64,000 bases of DNA. Source: Oleispira sp963851095 (GTDB lineage Bacteria; Pseudomonadota; Gammaproteobacteria; Pseudomonadales; Oceanobacteraceae). Below the pieces are notes generated by a model. It had not been told where the DNA came from. It did not search any database and was given only the letters and a program-made list of their open reading frames with translations. A program made the position numbers and the translations under genes. The stretch is from the NCBI GenBank assembly GCA_963851095.1, contig CAWKOX010000033.1:1-64000 (forward strand), given 5' to 3'. Positions 28,860-38,541 of the stretch are shown in pieces; positions within the stretch are counted from its first letter, which is position 1, and each line of letters begins with the position of its first letter.

Positions 28860-31370
28860 TCATTGTTTAGGTCGTTGCTGTACAAGCGCATCTTCTAATT
28901 CACTGATGGCTTGCTCGTATTGTTCTTTGCCACCAAAGGCACTCTTTTTAATTTCTAGCAGGGCGGCCATATTGATTGAACGGCGTTACCTTGAGTACTT
29001 GTTTCGATTCTATTTCGCTTACACCGCTGTTTTCGTATTTTTCTAGCAGGTTGGTTAATACTTGCTGTGCGGTTTCGCTGTACTTGCCGAAGTAGTTGCG
29101 CTTTTTAACCTTGTTAGCACGTTCTTTACGGGTAAGCGGTGGCTGGTCAAAAGCAACATGGCAGATTAGATCGAAAGGGTCTAAGTCGCGGCTTACGTCT
29201 TCTTCTAGGGCTGCCCAGATAACGCCCGCATCGGCCAGTTCGTCTAATGATAGCTTGTTTGCGTTCGGTTGAGTTCCATTTTTTGATGAAGTCATCTAGG
29301 GTGCCAAACTCTTTCATCACGGTTTTACGGGTGTAATCTTTGAATGACTCGGTGACTAGCTTGCCGTCGGAGTCGTAGTACTGAACACGTTCGGCCAGTT
29401 TTTTAACGGTGACGCCGCTAATGTGGAATTTGACGAAGGGGACTGGTTCATCAATTCCGCCGCCACCGCCGTCTGTATTTCCACCGAATGGGCCGTCTTG
29501 CCATTCGTCTTCGTTACTGCCTTGGCCGGTCTCAAAGGTATTGCCTGTGCCATCGTCGGCATAACCTTCTTCACCTTCGGATATGCCTTCTGGGTTTTCA
29601 CTATCTGTTTCGGTATTGGTGGCGGCAAGCTCGTCGTCGAACTTGTCGCTGTTTAGGTCGATGATGTCTTCTGTACTGCTTACCATGACTTTTTCAGGTA
29701 TGCCGTCGAAGCGTTCGTCGGCAAACAGTTCAGTCGCTTTTTTGAAGTCGAGAATGGTGAACCACAGCTTGCCATAACGATCATCGATGCGAGTGCCACG
29801 ACCAATGATTTGTTTGAACTTGGTCATGGATTGAATGTTTTGATCTAGCACGATGAGCTTGCAGGTTTTGGCATCGACGCCTGTGGTCATTAGCTCGGAC
29901 GTGGTGGCGATAACGGGGTACGCTTTTTTAGGATTGATGAAGCTGTCTAGTTGGGCTTTGCCGAGTTCGTCATCCCCGGTAATTTTCATCACGTACTTTT
30001 CGTTTTTAGCCACTTGTTCTGGGTTTAGGTTCACCAAGGCACGGCGCATTCGTTCGGCATGATTAATGTCGTTACAAAAGACGATGGTTTTTGCCATGGG
30101 GTCGGTGCGCTTTAAATACGCGGTAATGGTTTCGGCTACTAGCTGCGTACGTTCATCGATCACTAAGGTGCGATCGAAGTCTTTTTGGTTGTAGATGCGG
30201 TCGGTGATGAGTTCACCATTTTTATCGACCATGCCTTTGGTGGGTCGCCAGCCTTGAAGGTCGACGTCTAAATCGACGCGTATAACTTTGTAGGGCGCTA
30301 GGAAACCATCTTCAATCCCTTCTTTTAGCGAGTAGGTATAAACAGGTTCGCCAAAGTAATCGATGTTCGAGACTTCGTCGGTTTCTTTTGGGGTTGCGGT
30401 TAAGCCGATTTGTGTGGCTGAACTAAAGTATTCAAGGATTTCACGCCATGCGCTTTCTTCGCTGGCACTACCACGATGGCACTCGTCGATGACGATGAGG
30501 TCAAAGAAGTCTGGGTCTACTTGCTTGTAGGCTTTTTGCGATTCTTCTGGGCCTGTTAATGCTTGGTATAGCGCAAGGTGTATTTCGTAAGCTGGGTCAA
30601 CGGTGCGGCCAGTGATTTTGGTCATGGCTTCGCCAAACGGCTGGAAGTCATTGATTCGGGTTTGATCGACTAGAATGTTGCGGTCGGCTAAAAACAGGAT
30701 GCGTTTCTTTTGTTTGGCTTTCCATAAACGCCAGATGATTTGAAAGGCGGTATAGGTTTTACCTGTGCCTGTTGCCATGACTAACAAGTTGCGGTTTTGA
30801 CCACGAGAAACGGCTTCGACGGTTTTGTTGATGGCTTGCAGCTGATAATAACGCGGGGCTTTACCGCTGCCATCGTCAAAATAATCTTGGGTAATAAAAG
30901 GAATCTGATGTTCGGTATAGCCTTTGAAAGCGCAGAACTTGGCCCATAACTCTTGAGGTGATGGAAAATCATCTAGGCTGATTTCTGTTTCTAGCTGGCC
31001 GCCATTCGCTGGGGCTGTTTTATCGTGAAAGATAAAGCCATCGCCATTACTGGCAAATACAAACGGTACGTCGAGTAAACGAGCATAGTCTAAGCCTTGC
31101 TGCATTCCTTTACCGATTTCATGTTTATTGGCTTTGGCTTCGATAACCGCTAACGGCATGTTGGGTTTGTGATAGAGAACGATGTCGGCTGACTTTACGG
31201 TTTTACGCAGTACCGACGTTACCACGGACGATCACCTTACCATCACGCAGGGCAACTTCTTGCCTGATTTGCAGCATGTCATCCCAGCCAGAGTTTTTAA
31301 CCGCAGGCATGATGTATTTGCTGATGATGTCGGCTTCGCTAAGGGCTTTCTTATCCATCGTTCTAACCAT
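28860..31370 (-). CDS. hsdR: Type I restriction endonuclease HsdR (three frameshifts)
   Basis: The N-terminus at 31370 reads MVRTMDKKALSEADIISKYI; the ATG at 31358 is an alternative. A nuclease core follows (ADIVLYHKPNMPLAVIEAKA), then Walker A MATGTGKT, a DECH box (VIDECHRG) and later helicase motifs (TATPKE, QIIGRGTR). Three single-base insertions are inferred, near 31220, near 29240 (KQAII-DELADAG) and near 28970; the C-terminus then reads ALLEIKKSAFGGKEQYEQAI. The joined length is about 835 residues. With hsdM and hsdS it forms the restriction complex. As given, the gene would be inactive. Confidence 0.88.
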
Positions 31371-31583
31371 CTTTATTATCCGTGATGTCGCGCTATCCTA
31401 TTTGCTTCAAATGCTGGTGGTAAGCGTGTTTGAAACAATGGCCTTACATGTAGGCGGGGTGTTGTAGATATAGCGACAATGCCTTATTTAGAGCGGTTTT
31501 TCAAGATTAGTGAGAGTTTTATAAATGAACAATTATTGAAAGATAGTCCATTTAGTTCACTCAATGAATTTAGGAGGAGGCAT
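31371..31583. other. Spacer between hsdR and the tmRNA terminator
   Basis: This AT-rich region of about 210 bases contains no convincing gene. It should hold the hsdR promoter on the minus strand and, if the island integrated at ssrA, its attachment edge. No integrase gene is seen. Confidence 0.5.
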
Positions 31584-31616
31584 AAAAAAGCCCGATGCAG
31601 TTAAACTGTATCGGGC
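31584..31616 (-). terminator. Intrinsic terminator of tmRNA
   Basis: On the minus strand the stem GCCCGATACAG pairs with CTGCATCGGGC around loop TTTAA, followed by TTTTTT. It lies 12 bases after the tmRNA CCA end. Confidence 0.9.
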
Positions 31617-31628
31617 CGTTCTATTGTA

Positions 31629-31983
31629 TGGTGGAGGCGGTGGGAATTGAACCCACGTCCGTCAATCCGCCACTAACTGATCTTCACATGCTTGGCCACT
31701 TTATTAAGTTAACCCGTCACGGCCCAAGAGGCAGGGAGTTCGGGGCGAGCTCGATTAGTTTTAGACCTTAAGCTACGAGCGAAGCCGCCAGTCGATCCTA
31801 TTTTGCGTGCCCTTATCCGATGGTAATAGGCAACCATCTTCAAAGGTAAGCAGCCTAAGCTGCTAGTGCGTAGTTTTCGTCGTTTGCGACTATAATTTTG
31901 TATGACATTTATTTACGAGATTATCATACCCTCTCGACATGCACCTTTAGCTTTGTAACCAACGTCGAATCCAGAGCGCCCCC
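31629..31983 (-). ncRNA. ssrA: Transfer-messenger RNA (tmRNA)
   Basis: The 5' end is GGGGGCGCTCTGGATTCGAC and the 3' end carries the T-arm GGTTCAATTCCCACC and CCTCCACCA. The tag frame reads ANDENYALAA then TAG (resume codon GCA). The length is about 355 bases. It rescues stalled ribosomes with SmpB, whose gene lies 169 bases upstream on the same strand. Its 3' end borders the defence island, and ssrA is a common integration site. Confidence 0.97.
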
Positions 31984-32097
31984 GAATTCTGGTTGTTACT
32001 GATACTTTTTAATCTATAAAGGCTGTTAAGCACTATAAAGAAAGTATCATTAACTTGGTTTAGCCAGTTTACTCGATGTGTATCGAGTTTACTATTG

Positions 32098-32123
32098 TTC
32101 TTTAAGAACATTCTTTAAGAACA
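32098..32123. repeat. Tandem 13-bp repeat of a palindromic unit between smpB and ssrA
   Basis: TTCTTTAAGAACA occurs twice in direct succession (32098-32110, 32111-32123). Each unit contains the palindrome TTCTTTAAGAA. It lies downstream of smpB and upstream of ssrA. Its function is unknown; it may take part in smpB termination or ssrA regulation. Confidence 0.8.
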
Positions 32124-32151
32124 TTCATCAATAAGCACTAACCATCACACT

Positions 32152-32634
32152 TTAACGTACCGAGTGCTTCATCGTGCGTTCTTTTTGTTTAGCCCAGTCT
32201 TTATCTTTGTCGGCATTTCGTTTGTCGTGATCTTGCTTACCTTTTGCTAAGGCGATCTCGACTTTTACGATATGTCCTTTCCAATAAAGCGCGGTACAGA
32301 CACAGGTGTAACCTTTAGCATTGATCTGCTGTTCTAGCTTTTCAATTTCACGCTTGTGTAAAAGTAATTTACGCTCACGTTTAGGCTCTGTGATTATGTA
32401 AGCCGTTGCGGTCGGTAGGGCTGTAATTAAACAGCCGTATAGCCACGCTTCGCCATCGCGTATGAATACGTAGGAGTCAACGAGTTGGCATCGTCCTGCT
32501 CTTAGGGCTTTTACTTCCCAGCCAGTAAGGGCAACACCACATTCCAGTTTGTCTGAAAGGTGAAAGTCGTGACGTGCTTTTTTGTTTAGGGCAATTGTAT
32601 TGCCACTGTTTCCAGATTTTTTCTTTTTAGCCAT
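32152..32634 (-). CDS. smpB: SsrA-binding protein SmpB
   Basis: This 160-residue protein starts at the ATG at 32634 (MAKKKKSGNSGNTIALNKKA). The core motifs KARHDFHLSDKLECGVALTG, EVKALRAGRCQLVDSYV and the basic C-terminal tail (DKDWAKQKERTMKHSVR) are typical. It binds tmRNA and places it in the empty A site of stalled ribosomes. The upstream in-frame extension is not part of the family. Confidence 0.97.
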   Translation of the reverse strand: MAKKKKSGNSGNTIALNKKARHDFHLSDKLECGVALTGWEVKALRAGRCQLVDSYVFIRDGEAWLYGCLITALPTATAYIITEPKRERKLLLHKREIEKLEQQINAKGYTCVCTALYWKGHIVKVEIALAKGKQDHDKRNADKDKDWAKQKERTMKHSVR

Positions 32635-32745
32635 GTGTCTATTATAACTGTATGAAAGAATAAAAAGCACGACTCTTGTAGCTTTGGTCAAAATTTTAGA
32701 CAATGGCTGCTGAATTTAACTCACACATTTGCATGAGATTATTAT

Positions 32746-34104
32746 ATGTCAGACCAAAAGCGCGGTATGCATGGTATTTGGGCGGGTCGTTGGACCTTTA
32801 TTTTAGCCGCGACAGGTTCGGCTGTTGGTCTGGGTAACTTATGGAAATTCCCTTATATTACGGGTGAAAACGGTGGTGGGGCATTCGTATTAATCTATTT
32901 GGCGTGTATTTTACTTGCGGGTATTCCGGTTATGTTAGCGGAATCGTTGTTGGGTCGTAAAAAACGCATGAGTCCGATTCATACGATGGAATCGATGACG
33001 GATGAGACCGGTGCGCCGAAATTTTTCCGCGGTATTGGTTGGATGGGGGCTTTATCAGGCTTCTTTATCTTGTCTTTTTACAGTGTGATTGCAGGTTGGG
33101 CATTGGTTTATGTGGGTAAAATCGCTTCTGGTGCGTTTGTAGGTATTAATGCAGAAGGTTCTGGTGCGGCTTTTGGCGCCATGCTGGCTGATCCGGTTGG
33201 GCTGACTATTTGGCATACGGTATTTATGTTTTTAACCGGTGCGGTGATTGCACGTGGTGTTAATAAGGGCTTAGAGGCATCTCTTAGAATCTTAATGCCT
33301 GTTTTGTTTGTTTTAATGTTGATCTTGTTTGGTTACAGTTTGACCACGCCTGGCTTTATGCAGGGTTTCCACTTCTTATTCGATTTTGATGCTTCTAAAC
33401 TGACAACAGAAAGTATTGTTGTGGCGCTAGGTCACTCGTTCTTTACGCTGAGCTTGGGTATGGGCGCGATTATGGCTTATGGTGCTTATATGCCTGCCAA
33501 GCAGTCTTTGGGTAAGACGATTATGTGGGTTGGTGTATTGGATACCGCGGTTGCTTTGGTGGCGGGTATGATTATTTTCGCCATCGTATTTTCTAATGGT
33601 CTTGAGCCGTCTGCTGGCCCAGGCTTAATGTTTGTGAGCTTGCCGATTGCGTTTGGTGGTATGCCGGGTGGTGTTTTCTTCGGTACGGTGTTCTTTATTC
33701 TAGTATCAATCGCTGCATGGAGTTCGGCTATTTCTATTGCTGAGCCTGCTGTTGCTTGGGCTGTTGAGAAAGGCTTTACTCGTTTGACTGCGTCGCTGGC
33801 GATTTGTGGTTTTGCTTGGTTCTTGGGTCTAGGTACTGTGTTGTCGTTCAATGAATGGGCTGAATATAAGGTATTCGGTAAGACGTTCTTTGATACGCTT
33901 GACTTCTTAACGTCGAATATTATGTTGCCACTTGGTGGTCTGTTGATTGCTGTGTTTGTGGGCTGGTTTATGTCTAGCGATATGATTAAGAGTGAAATGA
34001 AAATGAAGAATGATACGCTTTTCAATATTTGGCGTTTTGTTGTGCGTTTCATCTCTCCTGTCGCTATTGCGTTAATCTTTATCAATGGCTTAGGTTTATT
34101 CTAA
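32746..34104 (+). CDS. Sodium-dependent transporter, NSS (SNF) family
   Basis: This 452-residue protein has about 11-12 membrane segments. The first carries the Na+/substrate signature AATGSAVGLGNLWKFPYITG followed by ENGGGAF, as in LeuT/MhsT-type neurotransmitter:sodium symporters. It probably imports an amino acid with Na+; the substrate cannot be assigned. It is divergent from smpB and 25 bases ahead of ratA. Confidence 0.93.
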   Translation: MSDQKRGMHGIWAGRWTFILAATGSAVGLGNLWKFPYITGENGGGAFVLIYLACILLAGIPVMLAESLLGRKKRMSPIHTMESMTDETGAPKFFRGIGWMGALSGFFILSFYSVIAGWALVYVGKIASGAFVGINAEGSGAAFGAMLADPVGLTIWHTVFMFLTGAVIARGVNKGLEASLRILMPVLFVLMLILFGYSLTTPGFMQGFHFLFDFDASKLTTESIVVALGHSFFTLSLGMGAIMAYGAYMPAKQSLGKTIMWVGVLDTAVALVAGMIIFAIVFSNGLEPSAGPGLMFVSLPIAFGGMPGGVFFGTVFFILVSIAAWSSAISIAEPAVAWAVEKGFTRLTASLAICGFAWFLGLGTVLSFNEWAEYKVFGKTFFDTLDFLTSNIMLPLGGLLIAVFVGWFMSSDMIKSEMKMKNDTLFNIWRFVVRFISPVAIALIFINGLGLF

Positions 34105-34128
34105 GTCACTGTTATACGGGAAAAATAG

Positions 34129-34560
34129 ATGACTTCTATAACTCGCAGTGCATTAGTTATGCACAGCGCAGAGCAGATGTATAACTTGGTAAATGATGTG
34201 GAAAGTTATCCGCAGTTTTTACCGGGTTGTATTGCGACTGAGATAATATCTAAGACGGAAGAAGAGTTGGTCGCGAGTTTGTCGATTAGTAAGGTGGGTG
34301 TTAATCAGACCTTTACGACGCGTAACATTCTGCAATTTCCCGATCGTATGGAGCTGTCGCTCGTCGATGGCCCTTTCGAACGTTTTGTGGGTGTGTGGCA
34401 CTTTCTTCGTTTGACGGATGAAGCCTGTAAGGTGACGTACAATATGGATTTTGAAGTGAATAACGGCTTAGCAGGGGTTGCATTAGGTGCTGTGTTTAAA
34501 CAAATGGCGACTATGATGGTTGATTCTTTTGTTCAGCGCGCTAAGCAAGTATATGGGTAA
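34129..34560 (+). CDS. ratA: RatA/COQ10-type START-domain protein
   Basis: This 143-residue SRPBCC-fold protein has the typical SALVMHSAEQMYNLVNDVES, YPQFLPGC and the ending GAVFKQMATMMVDSFVQRAK. It was named as a 50S-association inhibitor toxin, but the family is also linked to coenzyme Q binding. The pairing with rnfH downstream and the position next to smpB are conserved in gammaproteobacteria. Confidence 0.93.
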   Translation: MTSITRSALVMHSAEQMYNLVNDVESYPQFLPGCIATEIISKTEEELVASLSISKVGVNQTFTTRNILQFPDRMELSLVDGPFERFVGVWHFLRLTDEACKVTYNMDFEVNNGLAGVALGAVFKQMATMMVDSFVQRAKQVYG

Positions 34561-34569
34561 TAGTAAACA

Positions 34570-34863
34570 ATGAGCGAGCAATTTGAGATTGAAGTGGTTT
34601 ATGGGTTAGCCCATAAACAGAAGATGGTGAGTATTTTGGTGGATCAAGGTACTACGGTTCGCCAAGGTGCAGAGCTATCAGGTTTGGATAAAGAGTTTTC
34701 TGATCTGAATATTGCCGAGTCTAAGCTGGGCATCTTTGGTAAGGCTGTTCGAAGCCCTGATACCGAGTTGTTAAAAGCGGGTGATCGTATTGAAATTTAT
34801 CGTCCGTTATTAATTGACCCTAAGGCTGCACGAGCAAATCGTGCGGCTAAGGCAGGCAAATAA
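34570..34863 (+). CDS. rnfH: RnfH family ubiquitin-fold protein
   Basis: This 97-residue beta-grasp protein has the family pattern FEIEVVYGLAHKQKMVSI, LGIFGKAV and GDRIEIYRPLLIDPKAAR. Its role is not established. It is encoded 9 bases after ratA in the same operon, as in many relatives. Confidence 0.93.
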   Translation: MSEQFEIEVVYGLAHKQKMVSILVDQGTTVRQGAELSGLDKEFSDLNIAESKLGIFGKAVRSPDTELLKAGDRIEIYRPLLIDPKAARANRAAKAGK

Positions 34864-34925
34864 TAGTAGGTTTTTTAAGCGCTAGAGCAGTGATGTTCTA
34901 GCGGTTATCTGTTTAAATTGCCTGG

Positions 34926-35318
34926 TTATTCCCCAGGAATTTCGAGTAGGTTGTTCTCTTTCTTATCTTCCAGTACTTCTTGCTGGGCTTCTGGTTTTTC
35001 TTCTTGCGGTACTTCGCCTTCAAAGTGAGTGTATAGGTCACCTTCAAAGAATACGGTTATTTGGTAGTCTTTAACTATTTTGTCTCTGCGTTCGAGTGTA
35101 TATAGATAGTCCCAACGATTTTGTTGAAAAGGTGAACGAATTAGTGGGGTTCCCATAACGTAGGCAACTTGTCGTTTTGTCATGCCGACTTTCAATTCGT
35201 CGACCATCTCTTGGGTGACAATGTTTCCTTGTTGCACAGTAAGCTTGTAGACTTGGGGGATGCTACACGCTGAAATAAATAAAAAGCTAAGTAAAACAGT
35301 AAGAAATCTAAATTGCAT
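34926..35318 (-). CDS. bamE: Outer-membrane assembly lipoprotein BamE
   Basis: This 130-residue lipoprotein has lipobox FISAC (Cys18). It contains QQGNIVTQEMVDELKVGMTK and VMGTPLIRSPFQQNRWDYLY, the SmpA/OmlA fold. It is part of the BAM complex that inserts beta-barrels. The C-terminal tail is Glu-rich. The gene is divergent from fur, as in other gammaproteobacteria. Confidence 0.95.
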   Translation of the reverse strand: MQFRFLTVLLSFLFISACSIPQVYKLTVQQGNIVTQEMVDELKVGMTKRQVAYVMGTPLIRSPFQQNRWDYLYTLERRDKIVKDYQITVFFEGDLYTHFEGEVPQEEKPEAQQEVLEDKKENNLLEIPGE

Positions 35319-35408
35319 GGTATTGGCTATTGGCTTTGTCGTTAGAAGTCTTGATAATACCTGATAAAGTAACTTGCTGTAAGCCGCTGCAATATATTCG
35401 AGGATGCA

Positions 35409-35821
35409 ATGTCAGATCAAAACGCCGAACTGCGTAAAGTAGGTTTAAAAGTAACGCTACCCCGCGTGAAAATTTTACAAATTTTAGAAAACTCTAACGC
35501 ACGTCATATGAGTGCTGAAGATGTTTATAAAGCCTTAATTGAAGCAGGAGAGGATGTTGGTCTTAGCAACGGTCTATCGTGTACTGACTCAGTTTGAAAC
35601 AGCTGAGCTTGTAGCTCGCCATAACTTTGATAGTGGCCATTCTGTATTTGAATTGGATCGAGGTGATCATCACGATCATATGGTGAATATGGAAACATGG
35701 TGATGTTATTGAATTTACCAATGATCAAATTGAGCGTTTGCAGCACGAAATTGCTGAAGCTCATGGTTATGATTTGGTCGATCACAGCTTGGTTCTTTAT
35801 GTTCGCCCAAAGAAGTCGTAG
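35409..35821 (+). CDS. fur: Ferric uptake regulator Fur (two frameshifts)
   Basis: The start MSDQNAELRKVGLKVTLPRV and the helix HMSAEDVYKALIEAGEDVGL are typical of Fur. Extra bases near 35563 and 35698 break the frame. Restored, the protein continues ATVYRVLTQFETAELVARHN, FELDRGDHHDHM, VNMETGDVIEF and ends YVRPKKS, with 136 residues. Metal ligands include the HHDH motif. The CxxC seen in E. coli Fur is absent. A cell without Fur is unlikely here, so the shifts are probably errors. Confidence 0.9.
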
Positions 35822-35825
35822 TCGT

Positions 35826-37527
35826 TTAACCATTTCCCATGGTTAGCATCTCTTGTGCATGATCTAGGGTATGTTGGGTGATCTCTACACCGCCCAGCAT
35901 GCGTGCAATTTCTTCAGTACGCTGCTTATTATCCAATGGGCGAATATGAGTGAAGGTTTGTTCATCTCCTGCGATCTTACTCACTTGTAAGTGGTTTTGT
36001 GCTTGCGCGGCGACTTGCGGCTGGTGAGTGACGCATAATACTTGGCTATGTTGGCCAAGCTGATTCAATAAACGGCCAACGCGTTCAGCGGTGCCGCCAC
36101 CAATACCTACATCAACTTCATCAAAGATCAGGCTGGGAATGTTACTGGTTTGCGCGGTAATCACTTGAATAGCTAAGCTAATGCGTGACAGTTCGCCACC
36201 AGACGCGACTTTGCAAAGCTGCCCCATAGGCATGCCTGGGTTGGTTTGTACCAGTAGGTCTATGTGATCAATGCCGCTGTTATTAGCGAATTTTTCGTCG
36301 CTAGCAACTTGTGTTTGTAAGCGAGCATTGCCTAGCGCAAGCGCTTCAAAGTGAGTATTCACTTCTTTGTCGAGCTTACTCGCGGCCTTGTGGCGCTTTT
36401 TACTCAGCTGATGAGCCAGCTTAAGGTATATTTGCTCTAGGTCGGCGACTTCTTGAATTAAAGCGTCCATGTCTTCATCACTAAAGTTCAATGCGTTGAG
36501 TTTGTCACTCAGTTCTTGCCAGGTATCGTATAGGCTATCGGCGCGTACTTGATGTTTACGAGCCAGATCGTAAATTGCTCCTAAGCGTTGATCGATCTGA
36601 TTTAAGCGCTGTGGGTTGATTTCAACCTTGTTGATGTAGTTGTGCAGTGAGTCACTGGCTTCTTGCAGTTGGATTTGGGCTTGATTAAGAAACTCGCGGC
36701 TTTCTTTTAAAACTTCATTATCATCGTCAATTAGATCAAGCTGCTGAATGGCTTGCTGAACTTGTTGTAATGCACTGTCTTGGCCGCTACTGAGTGCGCT
36801 GGATGAGTCATCATTATTGCCGTCAGCACAGAGCGTTAGGGCTTGCTGGCCAGAAAACATAATGGCATCGGCATTACTTAAGCGCTTCAGTTCATTTTCA
36901 AGTTCTGTCACTTCGCCTTCTAATCAAATCTAAATTATCCAGTTCTTGAACTTGATAGGTCAGTAACTGGCGTTGAGCTTGTTGCTCGGCGCTATCTTCT
37001 TGTAGATTGTTCTTTTGTTTTAGTTTTTCTTGCCATGCTTGGAAGGCTTGCTTGATTTTTTGGCTTAAAGGGCGGGTGCCTGCGTAGTTATCGAGTAATT
37101 TTCTTGGCGCATCTTTTTGCATTAATGATTGATGTGCGTGCTGGCCGTGAATATCGATTAGTTGGTTGGCCAAGGCCTTCAGTTCGGTTGCGGAGGCATT
37201 GCGGCCATTAATGTAGCCACGACTACGGCCTTCTTGTGTGATTACTCGGCGTAAAATGCAGGTATCGTCTTCAATAGGGTAATCGTGATTTTCCAGCCAC
37301 TGTATGACTTTCTCGCTGATTATAAAGGTTGCACTGATATCGGCTTTTTCCGCACCCTTGCGCACAATGTTATCACCAATTCGGTTACCTAATGCTAGAC
37401 CTAGAGCGCCTAATAGAATGGATTTACCCGCACCGGTTTCGCCGGTAATAGTGGTCATTCCTGCTTTTAGCTCAAGTTCTAGATGTTCAACCAGGGTGAA
37501 TTGTGAGATTGATAGATGAACAAGCAT
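35826..37527 (-). CDS. recN: DNA repair ATPase RecN (frameshifted)
   Basis: The start at 37527 (MLVHLSISQFTLVEHLELEL) follows a GGAG site. Walker A is TGETGAGKSILLGAL. The C-terminal half has SGGELSRISLAIQVI and the Walker B region PSLIFDEVDVGIGG, as in SMC-like RecN. An extra A near 36917 (expected DLIEGEVTELENEL) breaks the frame. The joined protein is about 566 residues. It aids double-strand-break repair. Two LexA-like boxes lie upstream, as expected for an SOS gene. Confidence 0.93.
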
Positions 37528-37579
37528 ATTAGGCTCCTGCGATGCAGAGTAAGTCGTCGGTCTTTTGTAGTATAGTTGA

Positions 37580-37610
37580 TTGTATGTTTGTACAGTGTTT
37601 ATTTGTACAG
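37580..37610 (-). promoter_or_regulatory. Two adjoining LexA-like boxes upstream of recN
   Basis: TTGT-N8-ACAG (37580-37595) and GTGT-N8-ACAG (37595-37610) each match the CTGT-N8-ACAG SOS box at 7 of 8 positions. They lie 53-83 bases upstream of the recN start. Confidence 0.65.
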
Positions 37611-37680
37611 TAAATTTATTGTATGGGCAAGGGCCTGGGTAAGTTGTAAGCAATTTATGCTGTTTCGTGTGTATTTTGCC

Positions 37681-37709
37681 CTTGAAAGGTCATTGCACAG
37701 CCCCATATA
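37681..37709 (+). promoter_or_regulatory. Sigma-32 heat-shock promoter of grpE
   Basis: CTTGAAA, 13 bases, then CCCCATATA match the sigma-32 consensus almost perfectly, 69 bases before the grpE ATG. Confidence 0.9.
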
Positions 37710-37777
37710 GAAATCACACAACGAAACTCGGTCAATCAGCACGAGTTAAGCGCATTTTTAGAGTAGAGGAAAGATTC

Positions 37778-38365
37778 ATGTCACAGCAGAATGACGAAAA
37801 CATAGAGACCACTACTGTTGATGTGGAAGAGCAGGTAGAGACAGCAGAAGAGCAACAAGCTGCTGAGACATCTGTTGAAGAAGCATTGCAGGCCGAACTG
37901 GGTGCAGCGCAAGAAGAAATCGCTCAGCTAAAGGATCAAATGCTACGCGTACAGGCCGACGCACAAAATGTTCGTCGTCGCGCGGAGCAAGATGTAGAAA
38001 AAGCACACAAGTTTGGTCAAGAGAAGTTCTCTCGTGAGCTGTTATCGGTACTTGATAACCTAGAGCGAGCTTTAGCTGCAACGCCAGAAAGTGAAGAAAC
38101 CTTAGCGTTGCGTGAAGGTGTTGATATGACATTGCAGGGGTTTTTATCAACCTTGACTAAGTTCAATGTTGAAGCGATTGATCCGCAAGGCGAAGCGTTT
38201 AATCCTGAATTTCATCAAGCGATGGCGATGCAAGAAAATGAAGAGTTTGCACCGAATACGGTGATGGCTGTTATGCAAAAAGGCTACAGCTTGCACGGTC
38301 GCTTATTACGTCCTGCAATGGTGATGGTATCGAAAGGTGCTCCTTCTATCGATGAGAATGCGTAA
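37778..38365 (+). CDS. grpE: Nucleotide exchange factor GrpE
   Basis: This 195-residue protein starts at the ATG at 37778 behind AGAGGAAAG. An acidic N-terminus and a long coiled coil (about residues 40-95) lead into the typical NVRRRAEQDVEKAHKFGQEK. The C-terminal domain has FNPEFHQAMAM and MQKGYSLHGRLLRPAMVMVS. It releases ADP from DnaK. The gene leads the grpE-dnaK-dnaJ heat-shock group and has a sigma-32 promoter. Confidence 0.97.
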   Translation: MSQQNDENIETTTVDVEEQVETAEEQQAAETSVEEALQAELGAAQEEIAQLKDQMLRVQADAQNVRRRAEQDVEKAHKFGQEKFSRELLSVLDNLERALAATPESEETLALREGVDMTLQGFLSTLTKFNVEAIDPQGEAFNPEFHQAMAMQENEEFAPNTVMAVMQKGYSLHGRLLRPAMVMVSKGAPSIDENA

Positions 38366-38541
38366 AGACAACTTGCTGTCTGATAAATGCTAGATATAAA
38401 GGTTAGAAAATCATCAAATTATAAATTTTTAGCCTTGAAAAATGAAAGATGAGACTTATATAAGTTACATCGAAAGTTAAAAAACTTATTGAATTGAAAG
38501 CGGGCTTTGAGCCAGCGAATAGAAAATCGGAGATTAAAGTT

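Noticed and set aside
35555..35705. Programmed frameshifting as the cause of the broken fur, recN and greA frames
   Set aside because: No slippery heptamer with a downstream pseudoknot is evident, and the same kind of shift occurs in many unrelated genes. Sequence error is simpler.
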